Positions 16,572 through 25,401 of a stretch of DNA of 44,768 bases are shown here, in pieces. Position numbers and translations under genes: made by a program. The notes below the pieces were generated by a model. It was not told where the DNA came from, searched no databases, and was given only the letters and a program-made list of their open reading frames with translations. Numbering within the stretch: the stretch's first letter is position 1; each line of letters starts with the position of its first letter. This DNA comes from Chloroflexi bacterium UBA4733 (lineage in GTDB: Bacteria; Chloroflexota; UBA4733): NCBI GenBank assembly GCA_002404055.1, contig DHIZ01000112.1:16017-60784 (forward strand). Direction: 5' to 3'.

Positions 16572-18359
16572 TCAGACGGCGGCCGTTAGAACATCCGCCG
16601 GCCCCCCATCCCGTCGGCGTTTCAGGCGTGCCAACTCACGGCTGAAGATGCGGCGAAGGATCGCGACGGCGGAGGCATACGTTGAATCCATGCCGAAGTA
16701 CGAGAGCGTACGAGCGCCGAGGTTGTTGCCCCGACTGAAGGGCGTGTCCGAAGCGTAGTGGATAATGCCGACCTCGTACGGTGCGCCGAAGAGGTTGACG
16801 ACCTGCCCCGTGGGGTACCGATCCAGGAAGGTATTCTCCACGAGCGCGTCAAGGAAGGGGCCGGCTTCCATCTCGACCACGGTGTAGCCGGCGGCGTACA
16901 GGTCGTCCAGGTAGCGGTGGTTTTGCAGGTAGGTGCCGCGCACTGCTACCGCTTGCTGCCCGTCCAGCGCCGTGCCGAAGGCGAGGAAGGGGGCGATGTC
17001 CTGGGCAATGAAGGCGTTGTTGACCATGTAGGTGTTGCCCGAATGCTCGTCGAGGAAGACATTGGCAATCATGACATCGCCGATGCGCCCATTCAGGGTG
17101 GCGGCCTTCCCCATCACGTACAGCCCTTGCAGCACCGTCGTGTGATAGGAAACGGTGTGCAACAACTGGTAGGCCGCGTAGCCGAGAGGATAGTCCACAT
17201 TGATGATCAGCGCGTCACTGGCATTGAGCAACTCCAGGTCCGGGACTCGTAGGCGGCGGTCGAGCCGGTCCAGCCTGAGCCGGGCAAGGTCAATCACCTG
17301 GGCATCCACTGCCAGGGCCTGAGCTGCGTTGATCGAGGTGATGCCGCTCTCCCGTTCGGCGGCGGTTCGGGCGGCTTGCGCGTAGCGCTGCTGCGGGTCG
17401 GCCAGAAAGTGGCGCTGCACATAGTACAGGTAGTTGTCGTAGATGCCGGGGGCGCGCTGCTCCTGCAGGTTGTCGGCGAGTGCGGCCAGCGTGCGCCGCT
17501 CCGGCTGCTCAACGAAGTGGCGCAACTCGGCCTCGTGGGCACGGGCGAAGCCACTGAGCAGATTGGCCAGCGAGTGCGTGTTGCTGGACACGAAGTAGAC
17601 CGGACGGCTTTCCAGGTCGGTTCGGGCCGCGCCTTCTTCCAGGCGTCGCCACCAGACGTGCAGGGCGCGCCGAAAGTCATTCAGGGAGCCGCCGAGCAAC
17701 CGCACGCCGAAGTGCTTCCGTGCCGCCGCGATCAGCCGCAACCGCTCGTGCGTCCGGCCGTCCCAGATCGTTTGCAGCCGCTCCCAGCCGGCCGCATCAA
17801 TGCCGACGCCGGCCAGCAGCCGTTCGTGATCCTCGGACGACATAGGTTCACCGTTAGCGGCGCTGTGCAACAGGCTGATCAAGTCCGGCTGACTGTGGAG
17901 CCGGCCGTGGAGCTTGTTCCATTCGATCTCCAGCGCCAACAGCGTGGGGACCAAATCGTCGATGTCCGATGGACTGGCGATGAACACGGCGAGCGTGGCC
18001 TGGCCGTCGAAGCGCATTTTGCGTCGACGACCGGGCGCCTCCACCGCCTGCCACTGCTCTACGTCCGGATAGCCGCGTCGGCGGAACGTCTCTTCCGTCT
18101 GGCCCAGTAACACGTGACGCACCAGGCCAATGCAGGCCGGCAAGCGCAGGGTAGCGTAGGTGATGCAAGCGAGGTCCGGTTCTGGTTCCAGGGCGTCCAC
18201 GTGCAGGCTCGGCTCCATTGCCAGGTAGCTCTCGACCAGGGCGCGCAGTTGCACTTCGCCGCTGCTGCGCAGCAAGGTATGCATCGCCCGCAGAAAGAGG
18301 TCGATCTCCTGCTTGCCGGGGGGCGCGGACGGGTAGCGAGGTGCGGAGGGGGCTGCCAT
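16572..18359 (-). CDS. Uncharacterised 595-residue protein, phosphorylase-like C-terminus
   Basis: I do not recognise this protein with certainty. No signal peptide or membrane span is seen. The N-terminal half is helical and charged, with HVWWRRLEEGAAR and FVSSNTHSLANLLSGFA blocks. The C-terminal ~220 residues alternate hydrophobic strands and loops (DALIINVDYPLGYAAYQLL, IGDVMIANVFLDEHSGNTY, YTVVEMEAGPFLDAL). The VVEMEAGP motif is reminiscent of the nucleoside-phosphorylase fold, where a Met-Glu pair contacts the ribose. The ATG at 18359 is preceded by TATACT with only 6 nt between, and no Shine-Dalgarno sequence is seen, so the mRNA may be leaderless. It is divergent from the RraA-like gene. 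Confidence 0.72.
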   Translation of the reverse strand: MAAPSAPRYPSAPPGKQEIDLFLRAMHTLLRSSGEVQLRALVESYLAMEPSLHVDALEPEPDLACITYATLRLPACIGLVRHVLLGQTEETFRRRGYPDVEQWQAVEAPGRRRKMRFDGQATLAVFIASPSDIDDLVPTLLALEIEWNKLHGRLHSQPDLISLLHSAANGEPMSSEDHERLLAGVGIDAAGWERLQTIWDGRTHERLRLIAAARKHFGVRLLGGSLNDFRRALHVWWRRLEEGAARTDLESRPVYFVSSNTHSLANLLSGFARAHEAELRHFVEQPERRTLAALADNLQEQRAPGIYDNYLYYVQRHFLADPQQRYAQAARTAAERESGITSINAAQALAVDAQVIDLARLRLDRLDRRLRVPDLELLNASDALIINVDYPLGYAAYQLLHTVSYHTTVLQGLYVMGKAATLNGRIGDVMIANVFLDEHSGNTYMVNNAFIAQDIAPFLAFGTALDGQQAVAVRGTYLQNHRYLDDLYAAGYTVVEMEAGPFLDALVENTFLDRYPTGQVVNLFGAPYEVGIIHYASDTPFSRGNNLGARTLSYFGMDSTYASAVAILRRIFSRELARLKRRRDGGPADVLTAAV

Positions 18360-18365
18360 GCAAGG

Positions 18366-18371
18366 AGTATA
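18366..18371 (-). promoter_or_regulatory. Candidate -10 box of a leaderless transcript
   Basis: Read on the minus strand, TATACT ends 6 nt before the ATG of the 595-residue protein. That places the expected transcription start at or next to the start codon. No purine-rich ribosome site is present. A clear -35 element is not seen. Confidence 0.4.
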
Positions 18372-18473
18372 ACGACGCGGCGAGGTTGGGGACAGCCCAC
18401 TGTTACCACACCGGCCGTCCCTACGCAGTACAATCCTGCGCACAGTTATCTCCAAGAGAGGAAAATAACCCCG

Positions 18474-19166
18474 ATGAGTACTGCCACAACCAGCCTGAGC
18501 GCCGCCCAACTACAAGCCTTGGCGAGCTTCGATAGTCCGACGCTGGCAAACGCTATGGAAGCGTCCGGACGCTATCCGCGGCTCGGCCACTTCGTTGGCT
18601 ACGACATTCGGTGCCTGTACCCGGAGCTGCCGCCTTCCTGCGGGTACGCCGTCACCTGTCGCGCCGACAGCACGACGGAAGGACGCAAGATGGAGCGCGG
18701 TCTGGTCCAACTCTGGGAGCTGATCGGCCGGATGCCTGGCCCGACAATTGTCGTCATCCAGGACGTCGGTACCGACCGGCTCCATTCCTGCCACTGCGGC
18801 GAGGTCATGGCGACGACAATGAAACGCCTGGGGGCGGTTGCCCTACTCTGCGATGGTGGCGTCCGCGATTTGCACGAGGTGCGGGCGCTGGGCGGCTTTC
18901 AGTTCTTCGCACCCGGCCTGGTCGTCGCCCACGGCAATCCCCTGATTTTCGATATCGGCGTTGACGTCACCATCAGTGGCGTGGCGATCAAGACTGGCGA
19001 CCTGTTGCACGGCGACGCCAACGGCCTGCTACGGATTCCGCTGGATGCCGCAGCGGAACTGCCGGCGGCGGCGCAAGAGGTGCGGGAGCGCGAGGCGGAG
19101 ACCATGCGCCGCATTCTGAGTCCCGACTTCTCGCCCGTTGAAGGTCCAAGGAAGTCGGAGCACTGA
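18474..19166 (+). CDS. RraA-like / HMG-aldolase family protein
   Basis: A 230-residue member of the RraA-like fold, which includes 4-hydroxy-4-methyl-2-oxoglutarate aldolases, oxaloacetate decarboxylases and the RNase E regulator RraA. Typical blocks are the early DSPTLANAMEA, then GEVMATTMKRLGAVALLCDGGVRDLHEV (the Arg-Asp pair for metal and pyruvate-enolate binding) and ISGVAIKTGDLLHGDANGLLRIP. GAGAGGAAAATAACCCCG precedes the ATG. In this setting among sugar-acid enzymes an aldolase or decarboxylase is more likely than RNase control. It is often annotated 'dimethylmenaquinone methyltransferase' in error. Confidence 0.87.
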   Translation: MSTATTSLSAAQLQALASFDSPTLANAMEASGRYPRLGHFVGYDIRCLYPELPPSCGYAVTCRADSTTEGRKMERGLVQLWELIGRMPGPTIVVIQDVGTDRLHSCHCGEVMATTMKRLGAVALLCDGGVRDLHEVRALGGFQFFAPGLVVAHGNPLIFDIGVDVTISGVAIKTGDLLHGDANGLLRIPLDAAAELPAAAQEVREREAETMRRILSPDFSPVEGPRKSEH

Positions 19167-19267
19167 CCGGCTGCTACCGCATCGGGGGAATAAATCCGTA
19201 ACCTTCGTGGCGTACACTGCATGGTGTCAACATCAGACAATACCGCGTTTGCGCAGGAGCCACCGCC

Positions 19268-19939
19268 GTGCAAAACACCGCTTTCCAGCCCACACGCGTC
19301 GTCCATGTAGGCCGGCGCATCATCCTCGGCATGCTCGGGTTGGGCGCCGCCGGGTTGGTCCTCGGCAAGAATCTGAACCCGTTGTCGTGGCTGGATACGC
19401 TGGGCAGTGGGGTTGGGTCTTCCAACAATTTGGGCTTTCGCATCTACACCGTCAACGGCGTGCCGGCCTACGACCCCACGACTTGGCGGATGCAGGTCGA
19501 CGGCATGGTGGCACAACCGCTGAACCTGTCCTTTGACGACTTGCAGACGCTGCCGCAGAGCCAGCAGGTGGGCATCTTCCATTGTGTCACCGGCTGGAGC
19601 GTGCCGAACCTCACCTGGTCAGGCGTGAAGATGAACGACTTCCTGGCCCACGTGCAGCCTTTGCCAGGCGCGTCCTACATGACGCTTTACTCCAGCGACG
19701 GCGCTTACACCGACTCCATCTCCTTGCAGCAAGCCGGACAGCCGGACGTCATGCTGGCCCATTCCATGAACAACGCACCGTTGCCGCTGGAGCAGGGGCA
19801 ACCCGTTCGCTTGATCATCCCCGAATTCTACGGCTACAAGAACATCAAGTGGGTCAACCGCATCCAATTCACCAATCAGCCGATTATGGGCTACTGGGAA
19901 CAGCGCGGCTACCCCGTCGACGCCTACATCAAAAAGTGA
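19268..19939 (+). CDS. Molybdopterin-dependent oxidoreductase (sulfite oxidase-fold)
   Basis: A 223-residue protein of the sulfite-oxidase/YedY (MsrP) fold. The N-terminus has a twin-arginine, GRRIILGMLGLGAAGLVLG, which fits a Tat signal or N-terminal anchor. The Mo-ligand cysteine is in FHCVTGWSVPNLTWSGVKM. Other family blocks are DGMVAQPLNLSFDDLQTLP and the basic cofactor-phosphate region near FYGYKNIKWVNRI. The GTG start is about 100 nt after the preceding gene. The stop overlaps the cytochrome b gene (GTGA), so the pair is translationally coupled and probably works as a catalytic subunit plus quinone-linked membrane partner. Substrate unknown. Confidence 0.85.
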   Translation: MQNTAFQPTRVVHVGRRIILGMLGLGAAGLVLGKNLNPLSWLDTLGSGVGSSNNLGFRIYTVNGVPAYDPTTWRMQVDGMVAQPLNLSFDDLQTLPQSQQVGIFHCVTGWSVPNLTWSGVKMNDFLAHVQPLPGASYMTLYSSDGAYTDSISLQQAGQPDVMLAHSMNNAPLPLEQGQPVRLIIPEFYGYKNIKWVNRIQFTNQPIMGYWEQRGYPVDAYIKK

Positions 19940-20643
19940 ACCGGTCAGGCTTCCTCCTGCGCTTCAGCAGCACCGAGCGCGCCGTCCACTGGACCTATGC
20001 GCTCTGCTTCCTGACGCTGCTATCTACGGGCCTCATCATGTACCTGCCGGCGCTGAGCGTGCTGGTGCCGTCGCGCCTCATCTTGCGCCAGTTGCATCTG
20101 GCGGCGGCGTTCCTGATCGTGACGGTTCCGACGCTGGTCGGCCTCTTCGGCAACCGCCAGAGCATCGCCGTTGATGCCCGAGCGGTGGACCGTTGGGACG
20201 ATGATGATCGGGCCTGGTTGTCGGACGGCCTGCGCGGCGTGCCGACAGTGGCTGGCCGCTTCAACGCCGGTCAGAAAGCCAACGCCGCCTTCACGGTCGG
20301 CAGCCTGCTGCTGTTTGTTGTCACCGGCGTCATTATGACGCTGAACATCTTTACGCGCGTGCTGCCGGACTGGATTGTGAGCAACGCCAGCCTGATCCAT
20401 GACTCCCTCACCTGGCTGGCGCTCTTTGCCTGGTTGGGTCACGTCTTCCTGGCCGGCATCTACCCACCCACGCGAGAATCGCTGCGCGGCATGGTGACCG
20501 GCTTCGTGCGCAGCGACTGGGCGCGCCATCACCACCCGCGCTGGTGGCAGGAACAAATGGCTACGCTTCAAGAATCGCCAACCGGTGAGGAGTCGCCTCC
20601 TGCACCCGTCGCGCCGGGACGCTACAATCGTCCTGTTTCCTGA
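19936..20643 (+). CDS. Membrane cytochrome b subunit (cytochrome b561/FdhI-like)
   Basis: A 235-residue protein with four hydrophobic spans (about 20-42, 55-75, 110-135, 150-172). Histidines suitable for heme ligation are in ERAVHWTYALCFL, RQLHLAAAFL and IHDSLTWLALFAWLGHVFLAG. This matches di-heme cytochrome b subunits that pass electrons between quinones and a periplasmic oxidoreductase. The soluble tail (residues ~195-235) is proline-rich. The GTG start overlaps the stop of the molybdopterin gene by 4 nt, which supports a two-subunit complex on the model of YedYZ, although YedZ itself has six spans. Confidence 0.82.
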   Translation: MNRSGFLLRFSSTERAVHWTYALCFLTLLSTGLIMYLPALSVLVPSRLILRQLHLAAAFLIVTVPTLVGLFGNRQSIAVDARAVDRWDDDDRAWLSDGLRGVPTVAGRFNAGQKANAAFTVGSLLLFVVTGVIMTLNIFTRVLPDWIVSNASLIHDSLTWLALFAWLGHVFLAGIYPPTRESLRGMVTGFVRSDWARHHHPRWWQEQMATLQESPTGEESPPAPVAPGRYNRPVS

Positions 20644-20652
20644 GGAGGACGC

Positions 20653-21735
20653 TTGGAGCACTATCAGATCGCAGTCATACCTGGCGACGGCATTGGCCAG
20701 GATGTCATCGCCGAGGGCATCACCACCCTGAACCTGTTGGGCGAACTCACCAACAGCTACCGGCTGGAGTACCGCACCTTTCCCTGGAGCTGCAGGTATT
20801 ACCTGGACCACGGCAGCATGATGCCGGGGGACGGCCTGAAGCAACTGGAAGGCTTTCCGGCCATCTACTTCGGGGCATGTGGCTTCCCGGCTCTGGTGCC
20901 GGACCACATCTCCCTGTGGGGGTTGATCCTGCCAATCCGCAAGTACTTCCAGCAGTACGTGAACCTGCGGCCGATCCGCCTGCTGCCTGGCCTGCGCGGC
21001 CGCCTCTACGACAAGGGCGAGAAGGAGATCGACTTCGTCTGCGTGCGCGAGAACACCGAGGGCGAGTACGCCGGCGTCGGCGGGCGGGTCCACGTCAACA
21101 CGAAAGACGAGGTGGCCATCCAGACCATCGTCTTCACGCGCACGGGTGTGGAGCGGATTATCCGCTACGCCTTCGAGCTGGCGCTAAAGATGGGGCGCGA
21201 CCAGGTGACCAGCGTCACGAAATCCAACGCCATGCAATACAACATGGTCTTCTGGGACGACGTCTTCCGCGTGGTGGCGGCGGACTACCCGGCAATTCGC
21301 ACCACCCAGTACCACGTCGACGCCATCGCGGCCCGCTTCATCACCAATCCTGAAACACTCGATATAGTGGTGGCATCCAACCTCTTTGCCGACATCCTGA
21401 CCGATCTGGGCGGCGCACTCCAAGGCTCCATGGGCATCCCGCCCAGCGCCAACATTGATCCGACCCACAAGGGTCCGTCGATGTTCGAGCCGGTCCACGG
21501 CTCGGCCCCTGATATCGCCGGAAAAGGCATCGCCAACCCCATCGCGGCGCATTGGGCGGCGCAGATGATGCTGGAGTTCCTGGGCCAAACGGAAGCAGCA
21601 AGCTTGCTGATGCAGGCGATCGAGGCGACGACCAGGGAAGGCAAGGCGCTGACACCCGACCTCGGCGGCACAGCCACGACCGGTGAGTCGTCCGACGCCA
21701 TTCGCGGCCATCTGCGCCGCCTGACCAGGACGTAA
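20653..21735 (+). CDS. Isocitrate/isopropylmalate dehydrogenase family (tartrate or D-malate dehydrogenase-like)
   Basis: A 360-residue beta-decarboxylating dehydrogenase. Blocks include IAVIPGDGIGQDVIAEG, YVNLRPIRLLPGL (substrate-carboxylate Arg), VCVRENTEGEYAGVGGRVH, the catalytic Lys in SVTKSNAMQYN, VVASNLFADILTDLGG (metal Asp) and MFEPVHGSAPDIAGKGIANP. RENTEGEYAGVGGR and the 360-residue length favour the tartrate/D-malate dehydrogenase branch over leuB or icd. The TTG start has GAGGAGG 4-5 nt upstream, 9 nt after the previous stop. It is followed 6 nt later by a sugar-acid dehydratase, so a shared catabolic role is likely. Confidence 0.88.
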   Translation: MEHYQIAVIPGDGIGQDVIAEGITTLNLLGELTNSYRLEYRTFPWSCRYYLDHGSMMPGDGLKQLEGFPAIYFGACGFPALVPDHISLWGLILPIRKYFQQYVNLRPIRLLPGLRGRLYDKGEKEIDFVCVRENTEGEYAGVGGRVHVNTKDEVAIQTIVFTRTGVERIIRYAFELALKMGRDQVTSVTKSNAMQYNMVFWDDVFRVVAADYPAIRTTQYHVDAIAARFITNPETLDIVVASNLFADILTDLGGALQGSMGIPPSANIDPTHKGPSMFEPVHGSAPDIAGKGIANPIAAHWAAQMMLEFLGQTEAASLLMQAIEATTREGKALTPDLGGTATTGESSDAIRGHLRRLTRT

Positions 21736-21741
21736 CGCAGG

Positions 21742-22884
21742 ATGAAGATCACCGGCATCGAGACCTATCCGGTCAATCCGGGCGGTCGCAACTATTTGTT
21801 CGTGCGGGTTCTGACCGATGAAGGCATTACCGGAGTCGGCGAAGCCTACTCCGCCGGACCGGACGACGCCACCGAGCTGGTAATCGCCGACTTCGCCACC
21901 TGGCTCGTCGGTGAAGATCCCCGCCGCATCGAGCACCTATGGTCGCTTATGTACAACGGCAGCCGCTTCCCCGGCGGCGTGGTCGTCAACGCGGCCATCA
22001 GCGGCATCGAGCACGCCCTCTGGGATATCAAGGGCAAGGCGCTCGGCGTGCCGGTGTACGAGTTGCTGGGCGGTCCATGCCGCGACCGCATCCGCGTTTA
22101 CCAGAATCCCGGCGGCAGCACGCCGGAGGAGATGGCCGAGCGTTCCCTGGACCTGATCGAGCGCTACGGCTACACAGCCCTGAAGATCGGCCCCAACCCG
22201 CCCGGCTTCCAGGCGATACCCTGGGGCCGCGTGCTGCGCGAGGCCGCCCGCCGGCTGGAAGCAGTGCGCCGCGCCGTAGGGGATGAACTGGATATCGGCG
22301 TTGATCCACACGCCACCATCTTCGAGCCCGGCAACGCCCTGGCGATGGCGGACGCCCTGCAGCCGTACCGCCCGTTCTTCTTCGAAGAGCCGCTCCGGCC
22401 GGAGAATATTGACGCACTGGCGAAACTCGCGGCCCAGATACGTATCCCCATCGCCACCGGCGAGATGCTCTACACGAAATGGCAGTTTCGCGAGCTACTC
22501 TTCAAGCAGGCCGCCAGCATCATCCAGCCCGACGTCTGCTGCGCCGGCGGCATCATGGAATGCAAGAAGATCGCCGCCATGGCGGAAGCCTGTTACGTCA
22601 CCGTGGCGCCGCACAACCCGATGGGCCCGGTGGCGACGGCGGTCAACGTCCACCTGGCGGCGGCGATTCCCAACTTCCTGATCCTGGAATACCACGCCGA
22701 CGACCTGCCGCCCCGCCGCGACCTGGTGGACGAGCCGATGGTGCTCAAGGATGGTTACCTGGAGCTGCCCCGGCGACCAGGATTGGGCATCGAGTTGAAT
22801 CTGGACGCCTTCCCACGATATCCGTTCCGGCGCTGGCATCGGGCCTTCCCGCTGCGGGAAGATGGGTCGATGGCGTTCGTGTAG
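21742..22884 (+). CDS. Mandelate racemase/muconate lactonizing family dehydratase (galactonate dehydratase-like)
   Basis: A 380-residue enolase-superfamily enzyme. The capping domain begins ITGIETYPVNPGG and includes DEGITGVGEAY. Metal ligands follow the family order: Asp188 (GVDPHA), Glu215/216 (FFFEEPLRPEN), Glu241 (ATGEMLYT). The catalytic histidine is H291 in APHNPMGPVATAVN. This HNPxGP pattern is typical of the D-galactonate/mannonate dehydratase groups, which remove water from sugar acids to give 2-keto-3-deoxy acids. It is co-transcribed with the dehydrogenase upstream (6-nt gap). The LacD-like aldolase 1.5 kb downstream would fit as a later step. Confidence 0.9.
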   Translation: MKITGIETYPVNPGGRNYLFVRVLTDEGITGVGEAYSAGPDDATELVIADFATWLVGEDPRRIEHLWSLMYNGSRFPGGVVVNAAISGIEHALWDIKGKALGVPVYELLGGPCRDRIRVYQNPGGSTPEEMAERSLDLIERYGYTALKIGPNPPGFQAIPWGRVLREAARRLEAVRRAVGDELDIGVDPHATIFEPGNALAMADALQPYRPFFFEEPLRPENIDALAKLAAQIRIPIATGEMLYTKWQFRELLFKQAASIIQPDVCCAGGIMECKKIAAMAEACYVTVAPHNPMGPVATAVNVHLAAAIPNFLILEYHADDLPPRRDLVDEPMVLKDGYLELPRRPGLGIELNLDAFPRYPFRRWHRAFPLREDGSMAFV

Positions 22885-22902
22885 GTGAAGAGGGAGGGCG
22901 GC

Positions 22903-22954
22903 GACTGCGGGACCAGAGGGCACCCACCGCCAAGCGACGGGTGCGACCGCAGTC
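22903..22954. terminator. Nested hairpin between convergent genes
   Basis: An outer stem GACTGCGG (22903-22910) / CCGCAGTC (22947-22954) encloses an inner stem GCACCC (22920-22925) / GGGTGC (22939-22944). It fills the 73-nt gap between convergent genes and is a likely bidirectional terminator. No T tract is present. Confidence 0.6.
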
Positions 22955-22957
22955 ACC

Positions 22958-24235
22958 CTACTCCAGCCTCCTCACCGTCGGCCGCATCACCAGCACGCTC
23001 AGCGCGAACAGCGCATTGACGGCGCCGCCGACACCCACCGCAAGCGGCGCGCCCCAGTTCTGGGCGACGATGCCCGCCAGCATGGCTCCGAGCGGCATCA
23101 TGCCGAAGGTCGTCAGGGTGAGGACGCTGAGGACGCGACCGCGCATGGCGTCCGGCGCCAGAGATTGCAGGAAGGTCTGGTTGATCGAGGAAAACATCAT
23201 GCTAAAGGCGCTGCCGATCACCAACAACGGTACTGAAACCTGAAGTTGGCGGCTGAAGGAAAAGGCGACCAACATGACGCCAAAGACGATGCCCGAGCCG
23301 AGTTGCAATAGCCCACGGTGACGAAAATTGGCAAGTGAAGCCACGATAAGGGCGCCAACCAGGGCGCCGGCGCCTGTCGCGCTCAAGAGAATGCCCAGGC
23401 CTTGCGGTCCCACGCCGAGCACCGTTTTGGCAAAGACGGGCATCATTGATTGGTAGGGTAGGGCGAACAATGCGGGGACGGCGGCGATCAACACCAGGGT
23501 GCCCAATACCTCGTGGCGAAAGACGAACGTGACGCCGTCGCTGGCACTTTGCCACACCGACTCTTTCTTGGTAGGTGGCTTCCAGGGCGGCAGCTTCAGC
23601 AACAGCAACGACACGATCACCGCCAGGAAGCTCAGGCCGTTGATGAAGAAGGCCCAACCGGCGCCAAAACCCGCCACGACCACGCCGGCCAGTGCGGGCC
23701 CAAACAGGCGGCTGGTCTGGAATTGGGCAGAGTTGACGGCGATGGCGTTTTGCAAGTCGGCCCGTGGCACGAGATCGGAGACGATGCCCTGGCGGACCGG
23801 CGTATTGATCGCGTTGACGAGGCCGGAGAGAAAGGCAATGATCATGATGTCGATCACGGTCACCACGTTTGCCAACGTCAGGGCGGCCAGCACGAAGGCC
23901 AGGACCATCGCCGCGACCTGCGTCCAGAGCATCAAGGTGCGTCGCTCAATGCGGTCGGCCAGCACACCGCCCAACAGGGAGAGAAATAGCGAAGGGAGCG
24001 CCTGTACAAAGCTCACAGTACCCAGGAGCAGGGCCGATCCTGTCAGGTGGTAGACCAACCAGCTTTGCGCCAGGTTCTGCATCCAGGTGCCGATGTTGGA
24101 ACAGAGCGCGCCGCTCCAATAGAGGCGGAAGTTGGGATGGCGCCGCAAGGCGCCGAACGTATCAAGCCGCCGTCGTGGCGCAGGATCGGTACCCAGGACC
24201 GCCACGGAGGGCACGTTGCTGGTGACGCCGACCAT
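22958..24235 (-). CDS. MFS transporter (enterobactin-exporter/MFS_3-like)
   Basis: A 425-residue integral membrane protein with about 12 hydrophobic segments. The N-terminal block FGALRRHPNFRLYWSGALCSNIGTWMQNLAQSWLVYHLTGSALLLG and the loop GGVLADRIERRTLML are characteristic of the EntS/MFS_3 branch of efflux transporters. A second symmetry-related half begins near FRHEVLGTLVLIAAVPALFALPYQSMMPVFA. The ATG at 24235 has AAGGAAGG upstream; an alternative start 11 codons earlier lacks one. It is divergent from the aldolase gene and convergent with the dehydratase. Export of a small molecule is likely; the substrate is unknown. Confidence 0.9.
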   Translation of the reverse strand: MVGVTSNVPSVAVLGTDPAPRRRLDTFGALRRHPNFRLYWSGALCSNIGTWMQNLAQSWLVYHLTGSALLLGTVSFVQALPSLFLSLLGGVLADRIERRTLMLWTQVAAMVLAFVLAALTLANVVTVIDIMIIAFLSGLVNAINTPVRQGIVSDLVPRADLQNAIAVNSAQFQTSRLFGPALAGVVVAGFGAGWAFFINGLSFLAVIVSLLLLKLPPWKPPTKKESVWQSASDGVTFVFRHEVLGTLVLIAAVPALFALPYQSMMPVFAKTVLGVGPQGLGILLSATGAGALVGALIVASLANFRHRGLLQLGSGIVFGVMLVAFSFSRQLQVSVPLLVIGSAFSMMFSSINQTFLQSLAPDAMRGRVLSVLTLTTFGMMPLGAMLAGIVAQNWGAPLAVGVGGAVNALFALSVLVMRPTVRRLE

Positions 24236-24301
24236 ACGCCCTTCCTTTTTCCCGCCGGAGCATAGCACACGCTTACGTCAACGTTAGGCCCGGTACAACA
24301 G

Positions 24302-24331
24302 TTGCCGCCTGGGCAGCACAATCGGTATTAT
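24302..24331 (+). promoter_or_regulatory. Sigma-70-type promoter candidate for the aldolase gene
   Basis: TTGCCG (24302-24307), an 18-nt spacer and TATTAT (24326-24331) lie 35 nt before the ATG. AAGGAG at 24352-24357 is the ribosome site. Both boxes are close to consensus, unlike the surrounding GC-rich DNA. Confidence 0.5.
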
Positions 24332-24366
24332 CGTGGCAGTATTGCGACGACAAGGAGATCAAGGAT

Positions 24367-25386
24367 ATGGCTGTTGCTGCCGCGCCGGCACTTACTGTGG
24401 GCAAAATCCGTGGCCTGCAGCAGATATCGACGGAGCGCGGCATCTTCACGATGACCGCCATGGACCAGCGCGGCTCGCTGGCTGAGTTGATGGCGCCCGG
24501 AAAGGCCGACTCCGTCCGCTACGCCCAGTTGAAGTCAGTCAAGCTGGAACTGGCGGCCACGTTCGGTCCGCTGTCCAGCGCTGTCCTGCTGGACCCACTG
24601 TACGGCGCAGCAGAAGCCATCGCCTATGGCGCCTTGCCCGGACGCACCGGGCTGCTGGTGGCTTGGGAAGAATCCGGCTATACCTCGGACGGCAGCGGCC
24701 GGCTCACCCGTGTGGAGCAGGGCTGGAGCGTCGAGAAGATCAAGCTGATGGGCGCTTCCGCTGTCAAGCTGCTGGTCTACTATCATCCCGACGAGCCGCA
24801 ATCGCGGGAGCACCAGCAAGCCATCGTCAGGCAAGTGGTGGCGGAGTGCCGGACGTTCGACATACCAGCGGTCGTGGAGGCGGTTTCTTATGGCATCAAC
24901 GGCATGCGGGCTGGTACTGCGGAGTTTGCAGCGGCCAAACCGGACCTGGTGATCCGCACCGCCCGCGACCTTTGTCCGCTTGGCTTCGACGTTTTCAAGG
25001 CCGAGTTTCCGGCGGACCTCAACTATGCGCACGATGAAGGGCAGATGGCGGACTGGTGCCGCCAGATCGACGCTGCCTGTCCGCAACCGTGGGTCATCCT
25101 GAGCGCCGGGGTCGATATCACGCTCTTTCGCAAGCAGGTGGAGGTCGCCTGCAAGAACGGCGCTTCCGGTTTCCTCGCTGGTCGCGCCATCTGGAAGGAC
25201 GGCGTGCGCATCGCCGACGCGCAGCAGCGCCAGCGGTGGTTGCTGACCGAGGGCACGGCCAACCTGCGTTCCTGCATCGACCTGGCGGAACAGTTCGCCA
25301 CACCGTGGATGGCCAAAGTTGGCCAATCGCTGCCGGAACTGGCCGGCGTCAAGGAAGGATGGCTGGAACGCTACGCCGAGGCGTAA
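24367..25386 (+). CDS. Tagatose-1,6-bisphosphate aldolase-like class I aldolase
   Basis: A 339-residue TIM-barrel aldolase of the LacD/DeoC superfamily. Blocks include KIRGLQQISTERGIFTMTAMDQRGSL, LLDPLYGAAEAI, GASAVKLLVYYHPDEP, the probable Schiff-base lysine in DVFKAEFPAD (K211) and GASGFLAGRAIWKDGV. LacD splits tagatose 1,6-bisphosphate to DHAP and glyceraldehyde 3-phosphate; relatives split sulfofructose phosphate or deoxy-keto acids. The sugar-acid genes upstream allow any of these roles. A good promoter and ribosome site precede the ATG. The next gene begins 15 nt after the stop. Confidence 0.88.
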   Translation: MAVAAAPALTVGKIRGLQQISTERGIFTMTAMDQRGSLAELMAPGKADSVRYAQLKSVKLELAATFGPLSSAVLLDPLYGAAEAIAYGALPGRTGLLVAWEESGYTSDGSGRLTRVEQGWSVEKIKLMGASAVKLLVYYHPDEPQSREHQQAIVRQVVAECRTFDIPAVVEAVSYGINGMRAGTAEFAAAKPDLVIRTARDLCPLGFDVFKAEFPADLNYAHDEGQMADWCRQIDAACPQPWVILSAGVDITLFRKQVEVACKNGASGFLAGRAIWKDGVRIADAQQRQRWLLTEGTANLRSCIDLAEQFATPWMAKVGQSLPELAGVKEGWLERYAEA

Positions 25387-25401
25387 CGCGTACCGGCAAC
25401 A

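Noticed and set aside
18114..18473. N-terminal extension of the RraA-like protein
   Set aside because: The extra 120 codons are antisense to the 595-residue gene and do not resemble the family. The ATG at 18474 has a ribosome site.
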